This document shows, piece after piece, positions 44,214 through 52,888 of a stretch of 64,000 bases of DNA (position 1 is its first letter; each line of letters starts with the position of its first letter). Position numbers and translations under genes: made by a program. The stretch is from an uncultured Hungatella sp. GTDB taxonomy: Bacteria; Bacillota; Clostridia; Lachnospirales; Lachnospiraceae. Below the pieces are notes generated by a model. That model was not told the origin of the DNA and did not search any database. It saw nothing but the letters and a program-made list of their open reading frames with translations. Location of the stretch: NCBI GenBank assembly GCA_949879795.1, contig CATLBR010000002.1:62001-126000 (forward strand). The letters are read 5' to 3'.

Positions 44214-44340
44214 TTCTTACCCTCCATGCTGCCTGTAAAAATTTGTAAAATCATTATAGCATGGCATGGTCTATTACACAAGGCTATCCCCCTTTGCCAT
44301 GTAGCGATTCAGAGGCGGCATACTCCGCCCCCGTGTAATC

Positions 44341-44419
44341 GAGTAGGGGAGGCTTTTCCCCCCTACTCAACCCGCGGCCCCCGTGCCGCCGGCAGGCGGC
44401 AATACTCCCTTCGGGGGCC
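44341..44419. repeat. Nested hairpin cluster
   Basis: GAGTAGGGG pairs with CCCCTACTC (44341-44368). Then GGCCCCCG (44376) pairs with CGGGGGCC (44412) and encloses a perfect GCCGCC-GGCA-GGCGGC hairpin. GGCGGC-ATACTCC type words occur twice (about 44313 and 44395). The block is non-coding, resembles REP-like intergenic elements and is visibly G+C-rich. Confidence 0.6.
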
Positions 44420-44425
44420 TGCGCG

Positions 44426-44458
44426 AAAAAAGGAAGATCCCTCCCCCGGGATCTTCCT
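44426..44458 (-). terminator. Intrinsic terminator of the alpha-galactoside operon
   Basis: AGGAAGATCCC, six-base loop, GGGATCTTCCT, followed on the minus strand by TTTTTT. A perfect 11-bp stem about 12 bases beyond the stop of GH36 copy 2. Confidence 0.9.
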
Positions 44459-44469
44459 CCTCTATATCG

Positions 44470-46692
44470 TTACCTTTTCTTCTCTGATTCAAACTCTCCT
44501 TTTGCCTCGAACCGATATACAACGGACTCGTAGTCCTCCGATGTTACCGGCAGGGCCAGGCCCGCTTTCATAAGCACAGCCCCTGAATATTCCTCCCCAC
44601 TCTCCCTTTCCCGGTAGATCAAATTAGGCTCAAGCCCTCTAAAGCGAAGCAGGTTCACCGGCGGATTCACTTCACTCCTCAGCACTACACCCGCCACCAG
44701 CACATCCCTCTTATCCTTTGACACAAACTCCCAGAACACCGAATTGCTCCGGTCTCCTGGCGCGGACAGCCGATAGTAATCCCCCTGCTGAACCAACTCC
44801 TCCGAGGCCTTAAACTGAGCGATCTGGCTGGTAGCCGCTTTTTTCTCCCCCTCGTCCATGTGTTCCAGATCCAGCTCATAGCCAAAAGTACCCGCTCCTG
44901 CCACAATCCCCCTGGTGCGCAGAGAGGTTGTCCGCCCTGTCTGGTGATTAGGACACACGCTCACATGAGCCCCAAAGGTGCTGATGGGATAAAAGAACGA
45001 AGTCCCGTAGTGGATCTCCAGCCGGTCCGCCGCGTCGGTGTTGTCACTGCACCAGATCTGCGGGGAATAGTAGAGCATCCCGGCGTCGTAGCGGCCCCCG
45101 CCGCCCGCGCAGGTCTCAAAAAGCAGGTTCGGGTAACGGCCGATCAGCCGCTCCATCATATCGTACACTCCCAGCATGTGGCGGTGGAAAACCTCCCCCT
45201 GCTTTCCTGCCTCCACTCCCTGAGAATACACATTTCCCAGAGCCCGGTTCACGTCCCACTTAATATAATCCGCCTGGCAGCTGTCAATGACCTTGAAAAT
45301 CTGCTCCATAATATAGTCCCGGACTTCCTTTTTCGTCACATCCAGGTTCAGCTGAGACCGGCTTCTCACAGGCAGCCGCCCCGGCACCCGCAGACACCAG
45401 TCCGGGTGTTTCCGGTAAAGATCACTGTCCTCAGACACCATCTCCGGCTCCAGCCAGATGCCGAACTTCAGGCCCAGCTTCCGAATCTTTTTTACCAGCT
45501 TGGGCAGGCCGCCGTGAATCTTTTCCTCATTCACATACCAGTCCCCAAGACCTGTATAATCGCTGTCCCTCTTTCCGAACCATCCGTCATCCAGCACAAA
45601 CATCTCCAGCCCCACATCCCTGGCCGCCTTGGCGATGCCGTACAGTTTCTCCTCATTGAACTCAAAATAGGTTGCCTCCCAGTTATTCACCAGAATGGGC
45701 CTGGGCCTTTTCACGTAGCTGCTGCGGATCAGATGTTCCCGGAACCCGTCATGAAAATGATGGGACAGGGTTTCCAGGCCCGTGCCCGAGTAGGACATGG
45801 CTGCCTCCGGAGCCACAAAGGACTCTCCCGGCTTTAAAGTCCAGGCAAACTGGTAAGGGTGAATTCCCATGACCACCCGTGTCTGATCTACCTGGTCAAG
45901 CTCTGCCTGGCAGATAAAATTCCCGCTGTACACAAAAGCGATTCCAAAACATTCTCCATAATCTTCGGTGGCAGTGTGATCACAGAAGATCACCGCCGGA
46001 TTGTGATGGTGGCTGGAGATTCCCCGCTTGCTCTCCACAGACTGAATCCCATGGTGGAGAGGCTGACGCTCCGTAAGTCTCTCCATAGAATGCCTCCCAT
46101 AAAAATGAACCATATCCATGGGACGCTTTGGAAAATCCAGCTCCGCGGACATCACCCGCCTCAAGGTAATATTGGTCTTCCCCCTGTTGACCACCTCCAC
46201 GGTCCTGGTGATGATATCACAATCCCACAGAACACCATAAAGCAATTTCACACAGAGTCCGCTGAGCTCGTCCTTTAAGACAATCTCCAATGTCTCTGCC
46301 TCATCCTCCCCCGCGAACATGGCAGGCAGACCTGCCAGAGCATATTTTCCTTTTCTGATTTCATGAGAATCATATTTCAGCTGCAGAACATGGCTTCCGT
46401 CCTCATGTTCCGCCTCGATTCCCTGAATCCGGTAATCCCCGTTCCCCTCTGCCGTATACTCCTGGGGCAGCACGTCAAGGGAAAATTTTCGATCCCTGTC
46501 AGCCTCATAGGGATTGCCTGAAAAACCCCGATCCAGGTTTACAATGCTGTGAATAATCCGCGCGTCCCCCAGGTCATCGCCATAGTAGAGATGCAGAAGA
46601 GTACCATACCTTCCCACTTGCATCTGGTACATACTGGTTTTGGTATGCAGCGTAAATACGCTAGTATCTTTATGAAAAGAAATATATCTCAT
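44470..46692 (-). CDS. Alpha-galactosidase, GH36 (copy 2, 740 aa)
   Basis: Intracellular GH36 enzyme acting on the alpha-galactosides brought in by the transporter encoded upstream. D-D-G-W-F-G-K-R-D opens the active-site region, K-W-D-V-N-R carries the nucleophile and C-S-D-N-T-D-A-A-D-R the acid/base aspartate. It is the last gene of the SBP-permease-permease-YesL-GH36 operon. ATG at 46692 has an AAGG seven bases before; the track start at 46713 is a GTG that sits on the GGAGG. It is clearly homologous to the other two GH36 proteins, but not so close that gene conversion is obvious. Confidence 0.95.
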   Translation of the reverse strand: MRYISFHKDTSVFTLHTKTSMYQMQVGRYGTLLHLYYGDDLGDARIIHSIVNLDRGFSGNPYEADRDRKFSLDVLPQEYTAEGNGDYRIQGIEAEHEDGSHVLQLKYDSHEIRKGKYALAGLPAMFAGEDEAETLEIVLKDELSGLCVKLLYGVLWDCDIITRTVEVVNRGKTNITLRRVMSAELDFPKRPMDMVHFYGRHSMERLTERQPLHHGIQSVESKRGISSHHHNPAVIFCDHTATEDYGECFGIAFVYSGNFICQAELDQVDQTRVVMGIHPYQFAWTLKPGESFVAPEAAMSYSGTGLETLSHHFHDGFREHLIRSSYVKRPRPILVNNWEATYFEFNEEKLYGIAKAARDVGLEMFVLDDGWFGKRDSDYTGLGDWYVNEEKIHGGLPKLVKKIRKLGLKFGIWLEPEMVSEDSDLYRKHPDWCLRVPGRLPVRSRSQLNLDVTKKEVRDYIMEQIFKVIDSCQADYIKWDVNRALGNVYSQGVEAGKQGEVFHRHMLGVYDMMERLIGRYPNLLFETCAGGGGRYDAGMLYYSPQIWCSDNTDAADRLEIHYGTSFFYPISTFGAHVSVCPNHQTGRTTSLRTRGIVAGAGTFGYELDLEHMDEGEKKAATSQIAQFKASEELVQQGDYYRLSAPGDRSNSVFWEFVSKDKRDVLVAGVVLRSEVNPPVNLLRFRGLEPNLIYRERESGEEYSGAVLMKAGLALPVTSEDYESVVYRFEAKGEFESEKKR

Positions 46693-46727
46693 AGGTTGCC
46701 TTTTATCCTCCACTGATTATAGTAATC

Positions 46728-46777
46728 ATGCCCGGAACCAAAAGGAAGTAAAGGGATATTCCAGTGGCGCCGGGCAT
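46728..46777 (-). other. Inverted repeat between yesL-like gene and GH36 copy 2
   Basis: ATGCCCGG (46728) and CCGGGCAT (46770) form an 8-bp perfect stem with a 34-base loop in the 90-base gap between the two genes. It could be an mRNA-processing or partial-attenuation element that tunes the level of the enzyme relative to the transporter. Confidence 0.4.
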
Positions 46778-46782
46778 TGCTT

Positions 46783-47457
46783 TTAGAAGACATATTGGTC
46801 GGATTCATCTCTCATGCCCGACGGTTCCTGTTCCTCTTTCTCGAAATACGGGCGAAACAATCTCCATAAAAACCAGGAATTTCCATATGCTGTCAGTGAA
46901 AACCCACACATAATCCACACGAAAAGATAGATGGGAAACAACTGCGCGTCCACCATGGTAAAGTACATGGGCAGACAGGTGATCGCCGCCATACACAGGG
47001 CATAGCCGGGTTTCCTGGCCGCGAAACAAAGCGCGAAGACAACCAGACGTCCTGTCTTGTTTTCAAAAGACGCGATGGTCGGGAACACATACAAGGCAAT
47101 CACAAGAAGAAGCAAGGCAATCCCCCACACCACGTAAGTAAATACCACTGACATAGCGCCAGGCATGGAAACCACTGCCTTTTTCTCAAACCAGACACAT
47201 ACTCCCGCCGCTGCCAGGCCCAGCCAAACAACCGTGGCCTGGAGAAAATTCCCCCGAAAGCTCCTCCAGTAACATTTCCAGATACTGATATCCCTGTCCT
47301 TGTGGAGCTTTAACCCGCAGTAGTACAGAGCTGTGGTGGACGCTCCAATGGTAATGACAGGAAGACTGGTTACAATCCATAAGAGATTCAAACCGATAAA
47401 GCCTCCCGCCGAGAGAAAAAAGCGGTGAAGAAAATTGTCCTCGTTGAACAGGTTCAT
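46783..47457 (-). CDS. YesL family (DUF624) membrane protein
   Basis: Five or six hydrophobic segments over 224 residues, with the opening N-L-L-W-I-V-T-S-L-P-V-I-T-I-G and T-A-L-Y-Y-C typical of YesL/DUF624. These proteins regularly accompany carbohydrate ABC importers of the MalFG type in Firmicutes; their exact role is unknown. GGAGGAGG precedes the ATG. It sits 25 bases after the second permease gene, within the operon. Confidence 0.85.
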   Translation of the reverse strand: MNLFNEDNFLHRFFLSAGGFIGLNLLWIVTSLPVITIGASTTALYYCGLKLHKDRDISIWKCYWRSFRGNFLQATVVWLGLAAAGVCVWFEKKAVVSMPGAMSVVFTYVVWGIALLLLVIALYVFPTIASFENKTGRLVVFALCFAARKPGYALCMAAITCLPMYFTMVDAQLFPIYLFVWIMCGFSLTAYGNSWFLWRLFRPYFEKEEQEPSGMRDESDQYVF

Positions 47458-47482
47458 GCCTCCTCCTTCTTTCTGTTGTTTT

Positions 47483-48307
47483 CTACAGCTTTCCTCCGGA
47501 AGTCGCGATACCCTCGATGAACTGTTTCTGGAAGATCAGGTACAGAACAATCATCGGTATACAGGCAAGCAGAGAAGCTGCCATCAGCTGTGGATAGTTG
47601 CTGCTGTACTGGCCCTGCATCTTGGCAAGAGCGGCGGACAGAGGCATCACGTCTCTGTTACAGATCAGTGGCCACATCAGGTCTTTGTAGGCGAACACTG
47701 CTGTAAAGATTCCCAGGGCCACCATGGAGGACCGTGTTAACGGCGCCATGATGAACAGGAAGGTCTGGCCGATGTTGCAGCCATCCAGGCGGGCCGCCTC
47801 TTCCAGATCTTTCGGAAGTCCCATGTAAGCCTGACGAAGCAGGAAGGTACCGAAAGCGGTCACCAGACCTGGGAAGATCAGGGCGAAGATGGTGTTGAGC
47901 ATTCCCATCTTGCTGACCATCAGGTACTGAGGAATGATGAAGATCTGGCCTGGCACCATCATCTGGAACAGAATCAGGGAGAACATAAAGTCTCTTCCCT
48001 TAAACTGCAGTCTGGCGAAAGCGTAACCTGCCAGTGTGGCTGTGAGAACCGCTGCGATAACACGACCGGCGATCAGCAGCAGAGTGTTAACGTAGAGTTC
48101 CATAAAGTTTAAGTTGTTGATAACCGTGGTAAAGCTCTCGGTCCTCCACACGCTGGGGAAGATCACGAAGGGAGACACGCTGGTTGCCTCTCCCATACTC
48201 TTGAAGGCAGTCAGTATCATCCACAGAAACGGCACTAACATGGTGATGGATACCAGAATCAGGATGACATGAATCAACGCTTGCATCATTTTCGCTCTTT
48301 GTTCCAT
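47483..48307 (-). CDS. Carbohydrate ABC transporter permease, MalG type
   Basis: Six hydrophobic segments over 274 residues. The E-A-A-R-L-D-G-C ... P-L-T-R-S ATPase-contact loop of binding-protein-dependent permeases and the C-terminal G-I-A-T-S-G-G-K-L are typical of MalG-like subunits. It forms the translocation channel with the neighbouring permease. GGAGAGGAG precedes the ATG; 15 bases separate it from the upstream permease gene. Confidence 0.9.
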   Translation of the reverse strand: MEQRAKMMQALIHVILILVSITMLVPFLWMILTAFKSMGEATSVSPFVIFPSVWRTESFTTVINNLNFMELYVNTLLLIAGRVIAAVLTATLAGYAFARLQFKGRDFMFSLILFQMMVPGQIFIIPQYLMVSKMGMLNTIFALIFPGLVTAFGTFLLRQAYMGLPKDLEEAARLDGCNIGQTFLFIMAPLTRSSMVALGIFTAVFAYKDLMWPLICNRDVMPLSAALAKMQGQYSSNYPQLMAASLLACIPMIVLYLIFQKQFIEGIATSGGKL

Positions 48308-48322
48308 AGCGCTTCTCCTCTC

Positions 48323-49216
48323 CTAATTGTAGTATACCCACTTCTTCTGGGCGATCATCTGGAATACGGTTATTACCATAATAATGGCGATCAGCAGCAC
48401 CACGATAGTGGAGCCGTAGCCCTTGTTGTTCTCCACAAAAGAGTTCTGATAGAACAGGTACACAATAGACTGAGTCTTGTAGAGAGCCGGGTTGTTCTTA
48501 TCCATTACCATGAAGATCAGGTCAAATACCTGCAATCCTCCGATGACTCTGGTGATGGTCACAAAGAAGATGGTCGGGGACAGCAGGGGAACCGTAATGT
48601 TGAAGAACTGATTGATTCCCGTGGCTCCGTCGATGCTGGCCGCCTCGTAGTAATCCCTGGGGATTTCCTGAAGGCCCGCCAAAAACAGCACCATATTGTA
48701 ACCGATGATGGACCAGATACCGATGACCGCGATGGCGAACACCGCGATGGCAGGATCAGAGATCCAGTTAATGTTGGTTCCGAAAATATGATTCAAAAGA
48801 CCAAACTCCGAGTTAAACAGCCATCTCCACACCATGGCGATAGCGGCGGGAGCCGCGACCATGGGAAGGAAGAAGATGGTACGATACGCGGACACGCCCA
48901 TCATCTTGCGGTTTAAGAGTACCGCGAGAACCAGAGCGATGGCGATGGAGAAAGGCACCTCCACGATCGCGTACTTAAAGGTATTGATAACGGACTGCCA
49001 TACTTCCGCGTCGCCGAACATCTTAATATAGTTGTCCAGGCCGATGAAGATATTTCCTTTTCCAAAATCTCCGGTCTTAAAAAAGCTCTGGTAGATGGTC
49101 TGGAAGATGGGAATAATGTTCAGTATGATCAATCCCAGCATAGTGGGGAAGATAAACGCCCAGCCCCATACGAATTCATTGCGTTCTCTGGTAGTTCCTT
49201 TTTTAATAGTACCCAC
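48323..49216 (-). CDS. Carbohydrate ABC transporter permease, MalF/UgpA type
   Basis: Six hydrophobic segments over 297 residues, with the E-A-A-S-I-D-G-A-T-G ... P-L-L-S-P motif of the EAA loop. It opens with a GTG start (CAC on the plus strand at 49214-49216) preceded by AAGGGGTGA. Pairs with the MalG-type permease. No ATPase gene is in the operon; in Firmicutes such importers commonly share an MsmX-like ATPase encoded elsewhere. Confidence 0.9.
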   Translation of the reverse strand: MGTIKKGTTRERNEFVWGWAFIFPTMLGLIILNIIPIFQTIYQSFFKTGDFGKGNIFIGLDNYIKMFGDAEVWQSVINTFKYAIVEVPFSIAIALVLAVLLNRKMMGVSAYRTIFFLPMVAAPAAIAMVWRWLFNSEFGLLNHIFGTNINWISDPAIAVFAIAVIGIWSIIGYNMVLFLAGLQEIPRDYYEAASIDGATGINQFFNITVPLLSPTIFFVTITRVIGGLQVFDLIFMVMDKNNPALYKTQSIVYLFYQNSFVENNKGYGSTIVVLLIAIIMVITVFQMIAQKKWVYYN

Positions 49217-49245
49217 AACTTCACCCCTTTTCTATTGTCTCAGGA

Positions 49246-50526
49246 TTATTTCTCCTCAGCGATCTTCTCGTTCATGATAGCTGTGATGTTGGCACAGGCT
49301 GTCGCCATATCCTCCTCGCCGTTCCAGGGCTTCTTCAGCTCTTCTACCATTGGATTCCACCATGCCAGAGTGCTCTTGGTAGAGGGACGGAACACAACAT
49401 CATCCATGGCCTCCAGGTAAGGAGTCAGATTGAACTTATCGGTATTGTTGACCCACTGATCCGATACGCCCTCGTAAGCTGCCATAGTAACGCCCAGTTC
49501 TGCCTGCTTCTGCTGCATATCCTTGGTAGTGAACCACTCGATCAGCTGATAAGCGCCTTCAGGATTCTTGGTACTCTTTGAGGCTGCCCAGCCAAGTCCG
49601 TTGTACAGAGAAACGCTTCTTCCTGTCGCGGCGTCTTTTGGAAGTCTGGCCACATCGGCGTGCTCCGCGATATACTCGTTATCCTTAAATCCAGCTACCA
49701 TCCAGGAACCCTGAGTGATCATAGCCACCTTACCGGAACCGAAGAGTACATCTGTACCGGTCTCAGACATAGTAGAAGCAGGAGGCATAACCGTATGTAC
49801 CATCTTATCTACAAATTCCATGGCAGCGATGGTCTTGGGATCGTCAAATCCTGACATACCCTGGTCGTTCAGCACGCATCCACCCATGGTATAAACGATG
49901 TTCATCCAGGTATCCTGCTCATTAGACGGGTTTGCCGCGAATCCATATACGCTTCCGTCATCCTTGGTCAGCTTCTGAGCGATCTCATAGAACTCATCCC
50001 AGGTCCAGCTTCCATCGGGATAAGGAATCCCTGCTTCATCAAACAGTGTCTTGTTGTACCAGACAGCGATGGTATCCATATCTTTTGGCAGAGCGTAGGT
50101 CTTACCCTCCCACTGATACATTGCTTTCAGATCCTCTGGGAACTTATCCATCTCCAGAACCGTGCTGGCCGCCACTTTGTCCGTAAGGTCCAACAGAATG
50201 TCGTTGGACATGTATTTCACCGCCTCGTTGGAGTGCATCCAGAACACATCCGGCATGTCTCCGCCGCTGGCACCCGCCTCAAGAAGAGTCCAGTAGCTGT
50301 TCCACTCGATGACCTGCACCTGAGCCGGAATTCCGGTGGCCTCCGTAAACGCGTTGCAGATCTCCTGAAGTCCCTTCTGCTGGCCGTTATCCCAGATGGC
50401 CACAGTCAATCCTGCTTTCGGATCTCCGCCTCCGGCGCTTCCGCCAGAACCACCACAACCAGCCAGACCTGTCACCGCCATTGCTGCTGTCAGACTCAGA
50501 GCTAAAATCTTGTTACGTCTTTTCAT
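49246..50526 (-). CDS. Sugar ABC transporter substrate-binding lipoprotein
   Basis: Signal peptide ending in a lipobox, L-A-G-C near residue 24, followed by a G/S-rich linker, so it is lipid-anchored outside the membrane. The rest is a 400-residue family-1 solute-binding protein: V-A-I-W-D-N-G, P-D-V-F-W-M-H-S-N-E, A-L-P-K-D-M-D-T, Y-P-D-G-S-W-T-W-D-E-F. Its neighbours point to alpha-galactosides as ligand. GGGAGG precedes the ATG. First gene of the operon. Confidence 0.92.
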   Translation of the reverse strand: MKRRNKILALSLTAAMAVTGLAGCGGSGGSAGGGDPKAGLTVAIWDNGQQKGLQEICNAFTEATGIPAQVQVIEWNSYWTLLEAGASGGDMPDVFWMHSNEAVKYMSNDILLDLTDKVAASTVLEMDKFPEDLKAMYQWEGKTYALPKDMDTIAVWYNKTLFDEAGIPYPDGSWTWDEFYEIAQKLTKDDGSVYGFAANPSNEQDTWMNIVYTMGGCVLNDQGMSGFDDPKTIAAMEFVDKMVHTVMPPASTMSETGTDVLFGSGKVAMITQGSWMVAGFKDNEYIAEHADVARLPKDAATGRSVSLYNGLGWAASKSTKNPEGAYQLIEWFTTKDMQQKQAELGVTMAAYEGVSDQWVNNTDKFNLTPYLEAMDDVVFRPSTKSTLAWWNPMVEELKKPWNGEEDMATACANITAIMNEKIAEEK

Positions 50527-50582
50527 CTTGCATTACCTCCCGTTTTCGTCATAATGACTTATTTTTTTAGCTATATTGCCTG

Positions 50583-50616
50583 ATTTGACATTAAGCGAAT
50601 GAAACTCATGTCAAAT
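50583..50616 (-). promoter_or_regulatory. Inverted repeat in the leader of the transporter operon
   Basis: ATTTGACAT (50583-50591) and ATGTCAAAT (50608-50616) form a perfect 9-bp inverted repeat just downstream of the inferred transcription start. The core TTGACAT/ATGTCAA recurs as a tight hairpin at 52889. It may be a repressor site or an mRNA stem. Confidence 0.5.
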
Positions 50617-50626
50617 TGTTACTTAG

Positions 50627-50632
50627 ATTATA
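50627..50632 (-). promoter_or_regulatory. -10 element of the transporter operon
   Basis: A perfect TATAAT on the minus strand, about 100 bases before the binding-protein ATG. At the -35 position only TGTACA or GTACAA is found, a poor match, as expected for a promoter that needs an activator. Confidence 0.55.
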
Positions 50633-50671
50633 AGAAATATATAGGCATTTTGTACATGGCAAGGTAATTTC

Positions 50672-50719
50672 ATTTTTTCCATAAACCCTATGGTAAAATA
50701 AATCATCATATGGTAAAAT
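50672..50719. promoter_or_regulatory. Putative AraC-family operator with repeated TATGGTAAAAT
   Basis: TATGGTAAAAT occurs at 50689-50699 and again at 50709-50719, 20 bases apart in the same orientation, and an imperfect inverted copy ATTTTTTCCATA lies at 50672-50683. Spacing by two helical turns is what AraC-family proteins bind. The cluster begins about 40 bases upstream of the operon's TATAAT, on the correct side for activation by one of the adjacent AraC proteins. Confidence 0.6.
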
Positions 50720-50730
50720 GTAAACTAAAT

Positions 50731-50940
50731 GAGCAGTGCGAAGACAAGTCGCGAGGCGGTTGCGTCGCGCTTGCGCGTAAGCAGACGGCTCGTGACTTGG
50801 CTTCATGGGGCAAATGCCCCACAGCGAGATGGAGCGCAGCGTAATCGAGCTGCACTGCGGACTTCGCCTCCCACAACCAAGCGAAATAAAACCAGAAGGC
50901 ATACGCATCGCGTTTTTTCAAGCCACTCCACCTGCTCCCC
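50731..50940. repeat. G+C-rich structured intergenic element
   Basis: A stretch unlike its A+T-rich surroundings, containing TGGGGC-AAAT-GCCCCA, several GCGC/CGCG words and complementary GCAGTGC/GCACTGC segments; GAGCAG and CTGCTC stand near its ends. The ORF track reads short arginine-rich frames through it that look like translated repeat rather than genes. From memory, similar blocks recur in intergenic regions of gut Lachnospiraceae. Confidence 0.5.
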
Positions 50941-50986
50941 CGTTTTATCTAATCATGTGTTTCAAATACTCTAAGGAGATGACATC

Positions 50987-51922
50987 ATGAGAAACATCAA
51001 GTACACAGATTCCGCGCAATTCCAATGTCTCGAACACTTAAGAGAAGCCTTCATGGACCTTTATCTGGTTCACTGCGGCATCGAACACTGTCAACCTTCC
51101 CAGTATCTGGGCCCTTCGGTTCGGGATGAATACATCATCCATTTTGTCCTGGAAGGCAAGGGAAACTACACCGTAGGCGGCATCACCTATTTTTTATCCA
51201 GCAATCAGATGTTTTTGATCAATCCCGGGGAGGAGGTGCGCTACGGTTCCGACGCGGACGAGCCCTGGACCTATGCCTGGATCGGATTTAACGGTATTCG
51301 GGCGTCGTCTACACTGAAAAACTGTGGCTTTTCAAAACAGTCTTATGTACTTCCTTTTAAAAATGAAGATGTTTTACTAGAACATATCTCCAATATACTC
51401 AGCTCTACCCAACTGTCTCTCGCCAATGATTTAAAAAGAAACGCTTGCCTTTTGATGGTCTTTTCCTGCCTTATGGACAATTATAATCAGCTTTCTCAGC
51501 ATCAAGTCAAAGGAAAAGAGGTCCGCTATGATTATGGAAGTAACGTGTATGTAGAACAGGCCATCGACTACATCAAATGGAATCACAGCAGGGGCATCAA
51601 CGTGACGGACATCGCCGATTATATCGGCATCAGTCGAACCTATTTAAACCATGTATTCCAGAAAGAACTGGGCATCTCTTCCCAGAAATTTCTCATGGAT
51701 TTTCGTCTCCACAAGGCCGCAAGCCTTCTGATTTCCTCCGATCTGCCGGTGACAGAGGTATCCGCCGAAGTTGGATACGACGATTCCCTGGCCTTTTCCA
51801 AAGCCTTCAAGAAAAAATTCGGTCTCAGCCCGAAAAATTACCGCAGCCACAAAGAAACTATGGACCGTTTTACTGTCAAGCAGCCCTCTACAAATGAGTT
51901 TCCTGATTTAAGCAAACCATAG
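50987..51922 (+). CDS. AraC family transcriptional regulator (311 aa)
   Basis: N-terminal cupin-like sugar-binding domain (Y-I-I-H-F-V-L-E-G-K-G, then F-L-I-N-P-G-E-E-V) and a C-terminal double HTH (I-T/V-D-I-A-D-Y-I-G-I-S-R-T-Y-L, then E-V-G-Y-D-D-S-L-A-F-S-K-A-F-K-K). The family binds a sugar and activates transport and hydrolase genes; the divergent alpha-galactoside operon is the obvious target. AAGGAG precedes the ATG. It is followed after 17 bases by a second AraC gene. Confidence 0.93.
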   Translation: MRNIKYTDSAQFQCLEHLREAFMDLYLVHCGIEHCQPSQYLGPSVRDEYIIHFVLEGKGNYTVGGITYFLSSNQMFLINPGEEVRYGSDADEPWTYAWIGFNGIRASSTLKNCGFSKQSYVLPFKNEDVLLEHISNILSSTQLSLANDLKRNACLLMVFSCLMDNYNQLSQHQVKGKEVRYDYGSNVYVEQAIDYIKWNHSRGINVTDIADYIGISRTYLNHVFQKELGISSQKFLMDFRLHKAASLLISSDLPVTEVSAEVGYDDSLAFSKAFKKKFGLSPKNYRSHKETMDRFTVKQPSTNEFPDLSKP

Positions 51923-51939
51923 CAGCAGGTGAGTGAATT

Positions 51940-52821
51940 ATGGAACAATCTCTTGTACTTCAGCTTCCCAACCGCCAAATTCAGGATTTTTACCTGTGTT
52001 TCTGCGGTTACGCCAAATGCGAACCCCTCCACACCCCTGGATATGGTGTGCGTCCCAACTACGTGATTCACTATGTTTTGGACGGCGAGGGAGAGTACCG
52101 CGTAGACAATGAAACTTTTCATATTGCAGCTGGGCAGGGCTTCATCATTGAGCCCAATATGCTAACTTTTTATCAGGCCAGCCGTGAAAACCCCTGGTCT
52201 TATGTGTGGGTAGGCTTCTCCGGCCCCCGGGCTCCGGAATATCTGTCCTATCTGGGTTTTAACCACAATCATCTGATTTTTAAGAGTTCCGAGTCGGAAC
52301 GAATTCGAGACCTAGTATTCCAGATGCTTCGTTCCAACCAGAACAGCCCTAAGAACGAATTTTATCTCCATGGATTATTTTTTGAATTTTTCTCATGTCT
52401 TATAGATGAGAATGCTCCCAGACAGCAGGAAGATTTAGACAGAGACAGAGAGACTACAAACCGCTATTTAAGAGAAGCTATATCCTACATTCAGCAGAAT
52501 TTCCATCAGGGGCTGCGGGTGTCGGACCTGGCAGACCACGTGGCTGTGAGCAGGGGATATCTCTATCAGATTTTTAACGAGACTCTGGGCATGTCCCCCA
52601 AACAGTACCTGACCAATTTCTGCATGACCAGGGCCACAGAGCTTTTGACACTGAACAATGAACCGGTAGAGGTGGTTGCCCGCAAGTGCGGCTACCCCAA
52701 CCCGGTGGCTTTCTCCGCCCTGTTTCGAAAGCGCATGGGAGTGTCCCCGACTCAGTACAGAAATGAGCTGTCAGCATCCCACCGTGACAGGCTTAAGAAA
52801 GAATTGGAGAGTCTTCAGTAG
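51940..52821 (+). CDS. AraC family transcriptional regulator, second copy (293 aa)
   Basis: Same architecture as the upstream gene: Y-V-I-H-Y-V-L-D-G-E-G in the cupin-like part and V-S-D-L-A-D-H-V-A-V-S-R-G-Y-L, then K-C-G-Y-P-N-P-V-A-F-S-A-L-F in the HTH part. Probably a tandem duplicate that has diverged, allowing separate control of the operon to the left and the GH36 gene converging from the right. Start at 51940, with GCAGGTGAG upstream. Confidence 0.92.
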   Translation: MEQSLVLQLPNRQIQDFYLCFCGYAKCEPLHTPGYGVRPNYVIHYVLDGEGEYRVDNETFHIAAGQGFIIEPNMLTFYQASRENPWSYVWVGFSGPRAPEYLSYLGFNHNHLIFKSSESERIRDLVFQMLRSNQNSPKNEFYLHGLFFEFFSCLIDENAPRQQEDLDRDRETTNRYLREAISYIQQNFHQGLRVSDLADHVAVSRGYLYQIFNETLGMSPKQYLTNFCMTRATELLTLNNEPVEVVARKCGYPNPVAFSALFRKRMGVSPTQYRNELSASHRDRLKKELESLQ

Positions 52822-52888
52822 CGTGACTGAGAGACACCTGTGAAAGAGGTGAAAAATGCCCAACGGTGCGGAAATCCTTAAAAACAGT

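Larger units (their letters stand above)
50527..50986. other. Divergent control region of the alpha-galactoside island
   Basis: A 460-base region between the binding-protein operon and the AraC genes. It holds, left to right, a leader inverted repeat, a TATAAT for the operon, a cluster of TATGGTAAAAT repeats and a 210-base G+C-rich structured element; these are listed separately. No promoter for the AraC genes could be fixed. Confidence 0.7.

Noticed and set aside
44860-45837. 325-aa plus-strand ORF inside GH36 copy 2
   Set aside because: Shadow of the alpha-galactosidase; similar shadows appear in the other GH36 genes.
50729-50974. 81-aa arginine-rich ORF in the divergent control region
   Set aside because: Reads through a structured G+C-rich repeat, has no ribosome binding site and looks like translated repeat.
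52822-52860. TPP-like riboswitch (CTGAGAGACACC) after the AraC genes
   Set aside because: Only one short word agrees; the other conserved TPP segments are absent and no thiamine gene follows.
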